From an uncultured Muribaculaceae bacterium (lineage in GTDB: Bacteria; Bacteroidota; Bacteroidia; Bacteroidales; Muribaculaceae), in NCBI GenBank assembly GCA_947627615.1, contig CANQWS010000010.1:1-64000 (forward strand): a stretch of 64,000 nt of DNA, given 5' to 3'. The translations under genes were made by a program, and so were the position numbers. How positions within the stretch are numbered: position 1 is the first letter of the stretch; each line of letters begins with the position of its first letter. Positions 1 to 8,944 of this stretch are shown piece after piece. The notes below the pieces were generated by a model that searched no databases, had not been told where the DNA came from, and worked only from the letters and a program-made list of their open reading frames with translations.

Positions 1-2
1 TA

Positions 3-35
3 AAGGGCTGACTCCTGCAATAGGTGCCAGCCCTT
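3..35. terminator. hairpin at window edge, probable terminator
   Basis: An 8-bp perfect inverted repeat (AAGGGCTG at 3-10, CAGCCCTT at 28-35) is followed by TATTT on the plus strand. It probably ends a plus-strand gene lying to the left of the window. The first three bases are TAA, which could be that gene's stop codon, but this cannot be checked here. Confidence 0.45.
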
Positions 36-124
36 ATTTCGTACCTGTCTCAAAAAATTTTATCGGACAGCAATAAATATTTATTAACTAAAAATAATTT
101 TTAGATGTGTATTTTTATTATACG

Positions 125-180
125 AATCAAAAAGTGACCGCCTGCCATTCCGAAAAATCGGTTGGCAGACGGTCACTATG
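125..180 (-). terminator. intrinsic terminator of rprXY
   Basis: A long hairpin pairs AGTGACCG at 133-140 with CGGTCACT at 170-177 and extends inward through CTGCCA/TGGCAG. Read on the minus strand it is followed by a short T-run. It lies 35-80 bp past the rprY stop codon and fits as the end of the rprX-rprY transcript. Confidence 0.8.
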
Positions 181-214
181 GTTCGGGAATTACCCTTTAA
201 GTTGCTTACGGCTC

Positions 215-922
215 TCAGTTGCTCGCCTCGGCCTCCGGGGCGATGAGCTTGTAGCCCTTGCCGTGGATGTTGATGATCTCAATCGACGGATCGTCCTTCA
301 GATGCTTGCGGAGCTTGGTGATGTATACGTCCATGCTTCGTGCATTGAAGTAATTGTCATCGATCCAGATGGTCTTGAGCGCGAAGTTACGTTCAAGAAT
401 CTCGTTGACATGGGCGCAAAGGAGGCTGAGAAGTTCCGATTCCTTAGTGGTCAGCTTGGTCACCTTATCATCAACCATGAGTACCTGTTTCTGAGTATCG
501 AATGTGAATTTGCCGATACGGTACATTGTGATTTCCTTGCCTTTCTTTCCCTTCACGCGGCGGAGGATTGCCTCAATACGGAACACGAGTTCCTCCATCG
601 AGAAGGGCTTGGTGATATAATCGTCGGCACCGATTTTGAATCCCTCAAGGATATCCTCCTTGATGGATTTGGCCGTAAGGAAGATTATGGGGACCTCGGA
701 ATTCACAGTACGTATTTCCTGTGCAAGAGCGAATCCGTCCTTCTTAGGCATCATCACATCGAGCACACAGAGATCATATTTTCCTTTGAGGAAAGCCTTG
801 TAACCGCTCTCACCATCGGCAAAGAGGTCAGCATTATAACCTTTGGCCTGAAGGTATTCGCGAAGAAGCATGCCGAGATTCTCGTCATCTTCGCAAAGTA
901 GTATACGCAAACGATCTTCCAT
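215..922 (-). CDS. rprY: OmpR-family response regulator RprY
   Basis: DNA-binding response regulator of 235 residues. The N-terminal receiver domain (about 5-120) has the acidic pocket ED-D near residues 11-13, the phosphorylated aspartate at D55 in CVLDVMMP, and the conserved lysine in ITKPF. The C-terminal winged helix (about 135-230) carries the typical ARSMDVYITKLRKHL recognition region. Length and sequence match RprY of Bacteroides closely as I remember that protein. The gene starts 5 bp after rprX, which reads in the same direction, so the pair forms a two-gene operon ended by the hairpin at 125-180. Family knowledge: RprY is a regulator in Bacteroides linked to envelope and redox responses. 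The direct targets in this organism are unknown. Confidence 0.93.
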   Translation of the reverse strand: MEDRLRILLCEDDENLGMLLREYLQAKGYNADLFADGESGYKAFLKGKYDLCVLDVMMPKKDGFALAQEIRTVNSEVPIIFLTAKSIKEDILEGFKIGADDYITKPFSMEELVFRIEAILRRVKGKKGKEITMYRIGKFTFDTQKQVLMVDDKVTKLTTKESELLSLLCAHVNEILERNFALKTIWIDDNYFNARSMDVYITKLRKHLKDDPSIEIINIHGKGYKLIAPEAEASN

Positions 923-927
923 AATTG

Positions 928-2454
928 TCAGTTTTTAGTTAGTGGTAATATTACAATAAATTTCGTTCCTTTTTTGAATTCGCTCTCCACATTGATTTCT
1001 CCTCCGAATGCCTTGACCATCTTGTGGACGTAGGCCAGTCCGAGACCGAAGCCTTTGACATCATGGCGGTTTCCGGTAGAGACGCGATAGAATTTGTCAA
1101 ACACACGTTTAAGGTCATCCTTGCGGATACCGATTCCGTTATCGGCTATCGAAATCTCAAGGCGGTGGTCTGAAATATCTCTTGTGGTTATCTTCAGCTC
1201 AAGCGGACGCTCTTCATCGCGATATTTGACCGCATTGTCAAGGAGGTTGAATATCACATTGGTGAAATGCATCTCGTCGACATTAACCGTTGACTGCTCG
1301 GCCTTGAGGTCGGCGGATATAGAGCCGCCGTACTTCTCGACCTTGAGCTTGAAGGTGTGCTGAATGTTGGCTATGACCATGTTCGCATCGACATCCTGGA
1401 ATCTGAGAGTGGGATTCTGACGCTCGTCGAACATTGACATCTGCAGGACTTTCTCGACCTGAAAACGCAGACGCTTGGTTTCATCGTTAATCACATTGGA
1501 AATGTGTTCGAGCATCTTGGGTGATTTCCTGACGGAATTGTCATTGAGCATCTGTGCGGCGAGTGAAATCGTGGATATGGGCGTCTTGAACTCGTGGGTC
1601 ATATTGTTGATGAAATCATTTTTCATCTCGGTCAGTTTCTTCTGACGGAAAGCCACGATGATGGTATAGAGGAATACTATCAGCAGTATGACCGTGAAAA
1701 TCATCGAGGGAATCATGAATTTCACGGAGTGGTAGATGTAGTCCCGTTTGTCAGGGAAATACACCTTAATATAGTTCATGCGGTTCTTGGCATCGTTGGG
1801 AAAGAGAGTCTGGACGAACATATTGGTATCGCCGGTCTTCTCCGCCTCGAATCCTTTCGATTCGTAGACCGGCACTCCCATACGGCTCACCACGGCGAAC
1901 TCGAACGGCAGATTCAGTCCGTTGTTCGCGAACTCGGTGGCAAGCAATGAGGCCACGAGGGCGGAATCGGCGCGTTCCTCTATGGGTCGGTTGCTTGACT
2001 GACTTATGATGTTCAATATCACCTCATCCAGCAGTCCGCGCTGATAGATGTACTGGCCCCGGATAACATCCTTTATGGATCGGCTGTCAGTAGCAAGAGC
2101 CGAACCTGAAAGCCGTGACTCGATCTGATCAACATCGCCTTTCAGCGTAAGGTCACCGGTGACTCCCTCATTGGTGGTGAATGAATACTTGACCCCTCCC
2201 CGGCTGTCGCCTCCCGCGGAATAACGTGGAAGTACGGACGACTGGATCTGGGCCACGTCTTCCTCGAGGAAATAACGGGTCTCTTCCTGTTCAAGAGCCG
2301 TGGAGACAGCGTAGAGACTTCTCTTTACCCCTTCCGAGAACTGCTCGTTACGCATCTTGACCATGTTGCGCATATAGACAATCTGTACGTAGAGCAATCC
2401 GGCGAATGTAACCGCCATTATTATTGTCAGGAACCAGATAATGGATTTTTTCAT
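928..2454 (-). CDS. rprX: Membrane sensor histidine kinase RprX
   Basis: Partner kinase of RprY, 508 residues. A first membrane segment lies at about 5-27, a periplasmic sensing region of about 220 residues follows, and a second membrane segment lies at about 247-270. The HisKA domain has the phospho-acceptor H287 in NMTHEFKTP. The HATPase domain shows FNLLDNAVKY (N box), DNGIGI (G1) and GFGLGLAYV (G2). The periplasmic region resembles no ligand-binding domain I can name. The gene is first in the operon, and rprY follows after 5 bp. The upstream interval holds a perfect 9-bp inverted repeat that could be an operator. Confidence 0.93.
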   Translation of the reverse strand: MKKSIIWFLTIIMAVTFAGLLYVQIVYMRNMVKMRNEQFSEGVKRSLYAVSTALEQEETRYFLEEDVAQIQSSVLPRYSAGGDSRGGVKYSFTTNEGVTGDLTLKGDVDQIESRLSGSALATDSRSIKDVIRGQYIYQRGLLDEVILNIISQSSNRPIEERADSALVASLLATEFANNGLNLPFEFAVVSRMGVPVYESKGFEAEKTGDTNMFVQTLFPNDAKNRMNYIKVYFPDKRDYIYHSVKFMIPSMIFTVILLIVFLYTIIVAFRQKKLTEMKNDFINNMTHEFKTPISTISLAAQMLNDNSVRKSPKMLEHISNVINDETKRLRFQVEKVLQMSMFDERQNPTLRFQDVDANMVIANIQHTFKLKVEKYGGSISADLKAEQSTVNVDEMHFTNVIFNLLDNAVKYRDEERPLELKITTRDISDHRLEISIADNGIGIRKDDLKRVFDKFYRVSTGNRHDVKGFGLGLAYVHKMVKAFGGEINVESEFKKGTKFIVILPLTKN

Positions 2455-2511
2455 TGTTTTTTGCTACCGGATTTGCGGCAAATATGAGAGAGTTACTTAT
2501 TAATCTTTATT

Positions 2512-2596
2512 ATGTTAACGTCTTAAAAAGTGTATTTGTTGAATGAAAAAAGCAACGAAACAGCGTGGCGTTAACATTTCGTGTCAAAATTAACAT
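2512..2596. promoter_or_regulatory. inverted repeat ATGTTAACG / CGTTAACAT upstream of rprX
   Basis: The 9-mer ATGTTAACG at 2512-2520 is repeated as its exact reverse complement at 2569-2577, and a close third copy (ATTAACAT) lies at 2589-2596. The interval separates rprX from nhaA, both read leftward, so it lies upstream of rprX only. Repeated palindromic half-sites 50-130 bp before a two-component operon are a plausible binding site for an autoregulator. This is inferred from layout alone. Confidence 0.35.
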
Positions 2597-2602
2597 ATAA
2601 AT

Positions 2603-2636
2603 GTGAATTTCGCAAATTTTTTCATGAAAAATTCAC
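2603..2636 (-). terminator. inverted repeat downstream of nhaA, possible terminator
   Basis: GTGAATTT at 2603-2610 pairs with AAATTCAC at 2629-2636, and the loop itself is A/T-rich and self-complementary. It lies 25-58 bp past the nhaA stop codon. On the minus strand no clean T-run follows it, so termination is only suspected. Confidence 0.35.
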
Positions 2637-2660
2637 AACCCCGGCTGTTTTTCACCAATT

Positions 2661-4106
2661 TTAGCTATTGCCGCCTGACTGCTTCCTGCGTCCGGAAAGT
2701 TTCCGAGGCAAGAAGTGATGCAGACACAGGAAACCGATGACTCCGGCAAGCAGCGATCCGGCCACAATGCCTATCTTGGCATGATTCAGGAGATAAACGT
2801 CGGCGGGACTTCCCGACGAGAACGAGAGGTTGGCGATGAAAAGCGACACCGTGAATCCTATTCCACCCAGAATGGCTATCGAAGCCATCATTTTCCAGTT
2901 GGTCTTTTCCGGCATTGGAGCGAGATGCATCTTGACCGTGAGCCATGAGAATCCGAATATGCCTATGAATTTTCCGAGAACAAGACCGGCAATGATAGCG
3001 AGACTCAGGCCCTCGACCACAGTGACCGGAGCCACATCCAGTAGGAATATACCGGCATTGGCGAATGCAAACAGCGGCACTATCAGGTTGTTGACTATGG
3101 GATGCAGGGAATCCTCGAGTTCCTGAAGCGGAGAAATCACTTTATCGGACGCCGATTCCACCTCTTTCAGCCAGTTCATCTGATTCTTGTCAAGAATGGA
3201 ACGCCGGCTGAGCGCCTCGTCATCGTCCTGATTGAAATGGGATATGGCCTTGCGGATGAGCTTGACATATTTCTTGGGGGCGAAAACCGGGGTGGCGGGA
3301 ATGCAGAAAGCCACAAGCACACCGGCTATGGTGGGATGGACTCCGGAATTGAGGAACAGGAACCAGACCACACCACCTACCGACAGATAGAATATCTTGC
3401 TCTGGATGTGAAGTACCGAGCCGAGCAACAATATGCCGAGCAGGATGAACGCATAGACAAGAAGCATGGCCTCTATATGGGCGCTGTAGAAAACGGCTAT
3501 GACAATTATGCCTCCTATGTCATCGGCCACGGCCAGCGTGGTAAGGAATATTTTCAGTGACACCGGCACTCTCGAGCCGAGCATGGCCAGCACTCCGAGT
3601 GAAAACGCTATATCGGTAGCCATCGGTATTGCAGCTCCGTCGGTATAATCGGTTCCGCGGCTCATGAAAAAGAATATCGCCACCGGAACAATCATTCCGC
3701 CCACGGCCCCCATAATGGGCAACAATGCCTGACGGAATGACGATAGCTCCCCTACCAGGATCTCGCGCTTTATCTCAAGACCTATGGAAAAGAAGAATAT
3801 GGCCATGAGGGCGTCATTGATGAACTGGAGCATGGTCATGGGATGACCGGCATGGCTGAATATGTTGAAATCACCTATCTGCAGCCGCACCGGTTGATTC
3901 CAGAAATCGAAGTAATAGCCGTTGATTGCGGGGATATTGGCCACAAGCAGGGCAAACACCGTTGCGAGAATCAGAATGTTACCGCCGTTGGCATGACGGC
4001 GCAGGGCCTGCCGGGCCGCATAGAACACCTCGGAAGAGTGTTCGTCATTCTTTTTATCTGGACAGGGCGATGCCTGATTCCGTCCGGTTGATGCATGTTC
4101 TGACAT
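2661..4106 (-). CDS. nhaA: NhaA-type Na+/H+ antiporter
   Basis: Inner-membrane sodium/proton antiporter of 481 residues, with about a dozen hydrophobic segments. The family's ion-binding signatures are visible: MATDIAFSLGV (aspartate in helix IV) and VADDIGGI (adjacent aspartates in helix V). It is longer than E. coli NhaA (about 390) because of a hydrophilic N-terminal tail of about 45 residues and a polar loop at about 275-335. It extrudes Na+ in exchange for H+ and helps with pH and sodium tolerance. It lies just downstream of lepA on the same strand, separated by a hairpin, so it may be transcribed alone. A second, unrelated antiporter of the NhaC family is encoded at 61.1 kb. Confidence 0.93.
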   Translation of the reverse strand: MSEHASTGRNQASPCPDKKNDEHSSEVFYAARQALRRHANGGNILILATVFALLVANIPAINGYYFDFWNQPVRLQIGDFNIFSHAGHPMTMLQFINDALMAIFFFSIGLEIKREILVGELSSFRQALLPIMGAVGGMIVPVAIFFFMSRGTDYTDGAAIPMATDIAFSLGVLAMLGSRVPVSLKIFLTTLAVADDIGGIIVIAVFYSAHIEAMLLVYAFILLGILLLGSVLHIQSKIFYLSVGGVVWFLFLNSGVHPTIAGVLVAFCIPATPVFAPKKYVKLIRKAISHFNQDDDEALSRRSILDKNQMNWLKEVESASDKVISPLQELEDSLHPIVNNLIVPLFAFANAGIFLLDVAPVTVVEGLSLAIIAGLVLGKFIGIFGFSWLTVKMHLAPMPEKTNWKMMASIAILGGIGFTVSLFIANLSFSSGSPADVYLLNHAKIGIVAGSLLAGVIGFLCLHHFLPRKLSGRRKQSGGNS

Positions 4107-4117
4107 AGTACATGAAT

Positions 4118-4148
4118 GTTAAAAGGATAAATCTATATCCTTTTTAAC
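4118..4148 (-). terminator. hairpin between lepA and nhaA
   Basis: GTTAAAAGGATA at 4118-4129 pairs with TATCCTTTTTAAC at 4136-4148 around a short loop. On the minus strand it lies about 40 bp after the lepA stop and just before the nhaA start. It could end the lepA transcript or act as a leader hairpin of nhaA. The T-rich part lies inside the stem, so the terminator call is tentative. Confidence 0.5.
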
Positions 4149-4184
4149 AATTCATCACGTCATTGGTTCCGGCCGGGCGGCCAT

Positions 4185-5972
4185 TTAGTCAAGCTTCAGA
4201 ACGGCGAGGAACGCCTTCTGGGGCACTTCTACGGATCCTATCTGCTTCATGCGCTTCTTTCCCTTCTTCTGCTTTTCGAGAAGTTTACGTTTTCGGGATA
4301 TATCACCGCCGTAACACTTCGCCGTCACATCCTTGCGGACAGCCTTTATGGTTTCCCTGGCAATGATTTTGGCGCCTATCGCGGCCTGAATGGCTATATC
4401 GAACTGCTGACGCGGTATGAGTTCCTTCAGTTTCTCGCACATGCGCCGTCCGAAATTCACTGCATTGTCAACGTGGGTCAGAGTGCTCAGCGCATCTACA
4501 CTTTCCCCGTTAAGGAGTATGTCAAGCTTCACAAGCTTCGATTCACGGAAATCATGCAGATGATAGTCAAATGAAGCATAGCCTTTGGATATGCTCTTCA
4601 GCTTGTCATAGAAATCAATCACAATCTCTCCCAGAGGCATGTCAAAGATAAGCTCCATGCGGTTGCCGGAAATATACTCCTGCTTGACGAGCTCGCCGCG
4701 TTTGCCCAGACAGAGCGTCATTATCGGACCTATATAATCAGATGCCGTTATGACGGAGGCCCTTATGTAAGGCTCTTCTATATGGTCAATCAGAGTGATG
4801 TCAGGAAGACCCGAAGGATTGTGGACCTCGGTCATCTCTCCGTGTTTGTCGTAGACACGATAGGACACGTTAGGCACCGTGGTGATAACATCCATATCAA
4901 ATTCCCTTCCGAGACGCTCCTGCACAATCTCCATGTGAAGAAGTCCGAGGAAGCCGCACCTGAAACCGAATCCGAGGGCCATGGATGACTCCGGCTGGAA
5001 TGTCAGGGAGGCGTCATTGAGCTGGAGCTTCTCGAGAGAGGCCCTGAGGTTCTCGAAATCCTCTGTCTCTATGGGATAGACGCCGGCAAACACCATGGGC
5101 TTCACTTCTTCGAAACCGGCTATGGCCTTCTCGCACGGACGCCCCACGTGGGTTATGGTATCGCCCACACGGACCTCCTTCGACGTCTTGATTCCGGAAA
5201 TGATGTAACCCACCGTTCCGGCCGACAGTTCCTTTCTCGGCTGCATGGTGAGTTTCAGCACACCTATCTCGTCGGCATGATATTCTTTTCCGGTTGAAAC
5301 AAACTTCACGAAATCGTCACTGCGGATAGTGCCGTTCACAATCTTGAAATAAGCTATGATTCCACGGAACGGATTGAACACCGAGTCAAATATCAGCGCC
5401 TGAAGCGGTGCTTCAGGATCACCCTCGGGTGCGGGTATTCGCTCGATTATGGCAGCCAGTATGTCTTCCACACCGAGACCGGTTTTACCGCTTGCCCTGA
5501 TTATGTCGTCATGATCACATCCGAGCAGGTCCACAATCTGGTCCGAGACCTCTTCCGGTTTGGCGCTGTCAAGGTCACATTTGTTTATGACGGGGATAAT
5601 CTCGAGATCATTATCAATGGCCATGTAGAGATTGGAGATGGTCTGCGCCTGGATTCCCTGCGAAGCATCCACAATGAGCAACGCGCCTTCACAGGCGGCT
5701 ATTGAACGCGACACCTCGTAAGAAAAGTCAACGTGTCCCGGAGTGTCAATCAGGTTCAGCTCATAGTTCTCACCTTTGTAATTATAGGCCATCTGGATGG
5801 CATGGCTCTTTATAGTGATACCTCGTTCGCGTTCAAGCTCCATGTCGTCAAGCACCTGGGCCTGCATGTCTTTTCCGCCCACAGTGTTGGTGAATTCAAG
5901 CAGACGGTCGGCAAGCGTGCTTTTGCCGTGGTCAATATGGGCTATTATACAAAAGTTTCTTATATGCTTCAT
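4185..5972 (-). CDS. lepA: Elongation factor 4 (LepA) GTPase
   Basis: Translational GTPase of 595 residues, the usual length for EF4. The N-terminus shows the P-loop [14 protein letters not shown], the switch region [12 protein letters not shown], the G3 motif DTPGHVDF and the G4 motif NKCD. The LepA-specific C-terminal domain ends with the basic [21 protein letters not shown] segment typical of the family. EF4 acts on the ribosome during elongation stalls or initiation; its exact role is debated. A good promoter with the Bacteroidota -33/-7 pattern lies upstream (6011-6041), so it is transcribed separately from the leucine-rich-repeat gene behind it. Confidence 0.97.
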   Translation of the reverse strand: MKHIRNFCIIAHIDHGKSTLADRLLEFTNTVGGKDMQAQVLDDMELERERGITIKSHAIQMAYNYKGENYELNLIDTPGHVDFSYEVSRSIAACEGALLIVDASQGIQAQTISNLYMAIDNDLEIIPVINKCDLDSAKPEEVSDQIVDLLGCDHDDIIRASGKTGLGVEDILAAIIERIPAPEGDPEAPLQALIFDSVFNPFRGIIAYFKIVNGTIRSDDFVKFVSTGKEYHADEIGVLKLTMQPRKELSAGTVGYIISGIKTSKEVRVGDTITHVGRPCEKAIAGFEEVKPMVFAGVYPIETEDFENLRASLEKLQLNDASLTFQPESSMALGFGFRCGFLGLLHMEIVQERLGREFDMDVITTVPNVSYRVYDKHGEMTEVHNPSGLPDITLIDHIEEPYIRASVITASDYIGPIMTLCLGKRGELVKQEYISGNRMELIFDMPLGEIVIDFYDKLKSISKGYASFDYHLHDFRESKLVKLDILLNGESVDALSTLTHVDNAVNFGRRMCEKLKELIPRQQFDIAIQAAIGAKIIARETIKAVRKDVTAKCYGGDISRKRKLLEKQKKGKKRMKQIGSVEVPQKAFLAVLKLD

Positions 5973-6010
5973 CTGAAATTGTTTTCATCCGGCCATAATC
6001 AAGGCCGATG

Positions 6011-6041
6011 CAAAATTACTAAAATTTTCCAATATAGGCAA
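6011..6041 (-). promoter_or_regulatory. lepA promoter (-33 TTG, N20, -7 TAATTTTG)
   Basis: On the minus strand TTG (6039-6041) is separated by 20 bp from TAATTTTG (6011-6018). This matches the Bacteroidota primary-sigma consensus TTTG-N19-21-TAnnTTTG. It lies about 40 bp before the lepA start codon. Confidence 0.75.
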
Positions 6042-6046
6042 TTGAA

Positions 6047-6078
6047 GTAAAAGGGTCCCGCCAGACGGCGGGACCCTT
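6047..6078 (-). terminator. intrinsic terminator of the LRR gene
   Basis: A perfect GC-rich hairpin pairs AAGGGTCCCGCC at 6051-6062 with GGCGGGACCCTT at 6067-6078. On the minus strand the stem runs into TTTTAC. It lies 45-75 bp after the stop codon of the leucine-rich-repeat gene and just before the lepA promoter. Confidence 0.88.
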
Positions 6079-6121
6079 CGGATTTATCATATCACATATT
6101 TAGTATGATACTCAGAAGTCT

Positions 6122-7180
6122 TTAATAGTTCCACTGGCAGGCAATCATTCTCAGGTTGTCGCATCCTATGGTGCGGAGGTCGTTGATCATGTTGTAGCGG
6201 CAGTTGATGTAGGTCAGAGCCTGATCAAATGATACATCGACGGTGTTGAGCTGATTGTTGTTGCAGAGCAGACGCTGCAGGAAAGTCTGGTTCGAGAGGT
6301 CGAGAGTGGTAAGGTCGTTGTAGGAGCAGTCCACGAAAATCAGGTTTGTGCAGCCTTCCACGCTGAGAGTGGTGAGGTCATTGTAGGAGCAGACGAGGTC
6401 AAGCAGGTTATTGCAGTTGCGCACGCCGAGGGTCTTCATTCTGTTGTCGCTGCAAACGAAGGTCGAGAGCGAAGGCAGACCGGAAACAACCATGGTTGTT
6501 ATCTCGTTGTCGTCAATATTCAGGTTCTGGAGGTTTTCAACGCCGAAGAGATTCAGAGAAGTCAGTTTGTTATAGCCGCAGTAGAGATTCTTAAGAGCCT
6601 GACATCCGCTGACCATCAGGTTCTCGAGGTGATTGCCCTGACAGTTGAGGGTCTTGAGTGTTGTGGAGTTGGCCACGCTCAGGCTTACGAAATAGTTGTT
6701 TGAAACGTTGATATTCTCTATCATGGGCAGATCAGCGAGGCTGATTTCACCGAGACGGTTGCGGTTCAGGGTAAGTTTCACAAGACTTGTACATCCGCTG
6801 AGGTCAATCTGGGTGAGTCTGTTGCGCGATGCATTGAGTTCGGTAAGAGCGGGGTCGTCAGCGATTGAAAGTGCTGTAATGGCGTTGCGGGAAACATCGA
6901 CTTTTGTAAGTGCGGTAAAACCGGAAAGGTCAAGGGTTCCTGCAAGATGTTTATCCTTCCATTCTATTGCAGTCACATGACCGTTGGCTACTGTGACACC
7001 TTCAATGGAAGCGATATTGTTCATGTCTGTAACTTTAAGAACGTTGGCATTGGTGCCATCTTTTTCGGCCGGCTGGCTGAGGAAGGCTTTTATCTGCTTA
7101 GCTTCGTTCTTGTCGATCTTCTGAGCGAATACAGTCATGCATCCAAGCATGAGAGTAATCATTAATAAAGCTTTTTTCAT
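6122..7180 (-). CDS. Secreted leucine-rich-repeat protein
   Basis: 352-residue exported protein of unknown function. A signal peptide is clear (MKKALLMITLML..VFAQ, cleavage near residue 19). Residues 70-350 are about 13 leucine-rich repeats of roughly 21 residues, with consensus L..L.C..N.L..L.V.GC. Many repeats carry a cysteine or asparagine at fixed positions, as in the BspA/internalin-like LRR proteins of gut Bacteroidota. Two adjacent repeats (SYNDLTTL) are nearly identical at DNA level. No membrane anchor, lipobox or C-terminal sorting domain is visible, so it is probably periplasmic or released. Such solenoids usually bind proteins. The gene has its own terminator and is not obviously linked to its neighbours. 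Confidence 0.85.
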   Translation of the reverse strand: MKKALLMITLMLGCMTVFAQKIDKNEAKQIKAFLSQPAEKDGTNANVLKVTDMNNIASIEGVTVANGHVTAIEWKDKHLAGTLDLSGFTALTKVDVSRNAITALSIADDPALTELNASRNRLTQIDLSGCTSLVKLTLNRNRLGEISLADLPMIENINVSNNYFVSLSVANSTTLKTLNCQGNHLENLMVSGCQALKNLYCGYNKLTSLNLFGVENLQNLNIDDNEITTMVVSGLPSLSTFVCSDNRMKTLGVRNCNNLLDLVCSYNDLTTLSVEGCTNLIFVDCSYNDLTTLDLSNQTFLQRLLCNNNQLNTVDVSFDQALTYINCRYNMINDLRTIGCDNLRMIACQWNY

Positions 7181-7224
7181 AACTAAATAGTTGGGTTAAT
7201 GTTTAAAATCTATTCTATTAACAT

Positions 7225-7255
7225 CAAGAGCCACAAAATGGTTTTGCAGCTCTTG
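7225..7255. terminator. hairpin between dnaB and the LRR gene
   Basis: CAAGAGC at 7225-7231 pairs with GCTCTTG at 7249-7255, with an inner AAAA/TTTT match. The long T-run lies on the plus-strand side (7260-7266), although both flanking genes read leftward, so its orientation does not fit a simple dnaB terminator. It may still serve as one or be a leader hairpin of the LRR gene. Confidence 0.4.
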
Positions 7256-7305
7256 AAAATTTTTTTAATGATTTTTCACCAACTATTTTCCGAATATTTT
7301 CCCTG

Positions 7306-8856
7306 TCAGAAATCGAGTGGCTCGTCAGGAGCCGCTGTCAGAAAATCGGCTGAGCCGCCTGACAGTTCCTGAGCCGGATTCCCGAATCCCTGACCGCCCC
7401 CGTTCAGGCGTGATTCTGCAGACCCCATACTCATGCCTTCCGCTTCCTCCGTCCAGTTTTCGAATCGTGCGAACTCGGCCCTGAAACGCATCTCTACGTC
7501 ATCCACGGCACCGCTTCGGTGCTTGGCCACGATAAATTCGGCAAGGCCGCGGATATCGCGATCCATGGCGTCATGCGATGAACGCAGATAATATTCGGGC
7601 CTGTGGATGAAGCAGACAATGTCGGCATCCTGCTCTATGGCACCGCTCTCACGGAGGTCCGACAGCTGGGGACGCTTGCCCTCCTTGCCCTCTCCGCGCG
7701 ATTCCACACTTCGGTTCAGCTGCGACAGCGCTATGATGGGTATGTTCAGCTCCTTGGCAAGCTGCTTGAGCGAACGCGAAATCATGCTGACCTCCTGCTC
7801 GCGGCTTCCGAATTTCATGCCGGAGGCATTCATCAACTGAAGGTAGTCTATGATGATTATCTTCACGTTATGTTCCCTGACAAGACGGCGGGCTTTGGTC
7901 CTGAGCTCAAAAATAGAGAGCGAGGGAGTGTCGTCTATGTATAAAGGTGCGCCATAGAGGTGCTTTATGCGGGCCATCAGCTGATCCCATTCAACGGGCG
8001 ACAGCTGACCGCTCTTGATTTTTTCACCCGGCAGCTCGCAGACATTGCTTATCATACGGTTAACAAGCTGCAGGTTCGACATTTCAAGCGAGAAAATCGC
8101 TACCGGCGTGCTGTAGTTGACAGCCATGTTCTTGGCCATGGAAAGCACGAATGCGGTTTTTCCCATGGCGGGACGCGCGGCAATGATAATCAGGTCCGAA
8201 TTCTGCCATCCGGATGTCAGTTTGTCAAGTTTATGGAAACCGCTCTCAAGGCCGCTGAGACCCGAGGTCCTGTTGGCGGCAGCCTGAATCTGATCGATCG
8301 CATGGCCAATCACCGGGTCAATCTGGGTGACATCCTTCTTGACATTGCGCTGGGAAATTTCAAAGAGTTTTCCCTCGGCTTCCTGCATTAGGTCATCCAC
8401 GTCATTGCTTTCATCGAAAGCCTTGCGCTCGATTTCCGAAGCGAATGATATCAGCTCTCTCGCAAGATATTTCTGGGCTACGATGCGGGCGTGATATTCC
8501 GCATGGGCTCCCGAAGCCACTCTTGATGTAAGCTCCGAGACGAATACCGGTCCGCCCACCTCGTCGAGAGTGCCGTTGAGCCTCAACTGCTCGGTGACGG
8601 TCAGCATGTCTATGGGCTGCTGCGAAGCGCCCAGTGCCTGGATGGCCTCGTAGATCTTGCGGTTGGCCGGTTCATAGAAACTCTCGGCTTTCAGAATATC
8701 ACATACGGTAGTGTAGGCATCCTTCTCAAGCATCAGGGCTCCGAGCACGGCCTCTTCGAGTTCTGTGTCACGGGGGAGCTGTCTGCCGCCATAATCATAG
8801 AGCTGCTGATTCTGGCGTTGGTTCCTGTTGCGTTGCTGAGTTGAATCCATTTGCAC
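7306..8856 (-). CDS. dnaB: Replicative DNA helicase DnaB
   Basis: Hexameric fork helicase of 516 residues. The N-terminal primase-interaction domain (about 30-130) begins with LPRDTELEEAVLGALML. The RecA-like C-terminal domain has Walker A in ARPAMGKTAF (about 224-234) and Walker B in IIIIDYLQLM. The C-terminal 50 residues are Gly/Ser-rich and poorly conserved. Two in-frame ATGs, two codons apart, can start it; the first is taken. It unwinds DNA ahead of the replisome and recruits primase. A -7 box (TAATTTTG, 8879-8886) lies 23-30 bp upstream in a compact divergent promoter region shared with ispE. Confidence 0.97.
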   Translation of the reverse strand: MQMDSTQQRNRNQRQNQQLYDYGGRQLPRDTELEEAVLGALMLEKDAYTTVCDILKAESFYEPANRKIYEAIQALGASQQPIDMLTVTEQLRLNGTLDEVGGPVFVSELTSRVASGAHAEYHARIVAQKYLARELISFASEIERKAFDESNDVDDLMQEAEGKLFEISQRNVKKDVTQIDPVIGHAIDQIQAAANRTSGLSGLESGFHKLDKLTSGWQNSDLIIIAARPAMGKTAFVLSMAKNMAVNYSTPVAIFSLEMSNLQLVNRMISNVCELPGEKIKSGQLSPVEWDQLMARIKHLYGAPLYIDDTPSLSIFELRTKARRLVREHNVKIIIIDYLQLMNASGMKFGSREQEVSMISRSLKQLAKELNIPIIALSQLNRSVESRGEGKEGKRPQLSDLRESGAIEQDADIVCFIHRPEYYLRSSHDAMDRDIRGLAEFIVAKHRSGAVDDVEMRFRAEFARFENWTEEAEGMSMGSAESRLNGGGQGFGNPAQELSGGSADFLTAAPDEPLDF

Positions 8857-8878
8857 TGTTTTTTAGAATTAGAGAATG

Positions 8879-8906
8879 CAAAATTACCATTTTTTCCGTA
8901 TCTTCG
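8879..8906. promoter_or_regulatory. divergent -7 elements for dnaB and ispE
   Basis: The minus strand has TAATTTTG (8879-8886), oriented toward dnaB. The plus strand has TATCTTCG (8899-8906), one mismatch from TAnnTTTG, oriented toward ispE. The two start regions are only about 20 bp apart, so the promoters probably compete or share control. No strong -33 element was found for either. Confidence 0.5.
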
Positions 8907-8944
8907 CGTTGCTTTTATTCACATTTTATAGATAATTAATCAAC

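Noticed and set aside
107-901. 264-residue plus-strand frame opposite rprY
   Set aside because: It is antisense to a clear response regulator, with no promoter, ribosome site or recognisable domain.
2661-4106. nhaA and the NhaC-family gene as duplicates
   Set aside because: The two antiporters have different motifs (TDIAF/VADDIGG versus SPLSDTT blocks) and belong to unrelated families.
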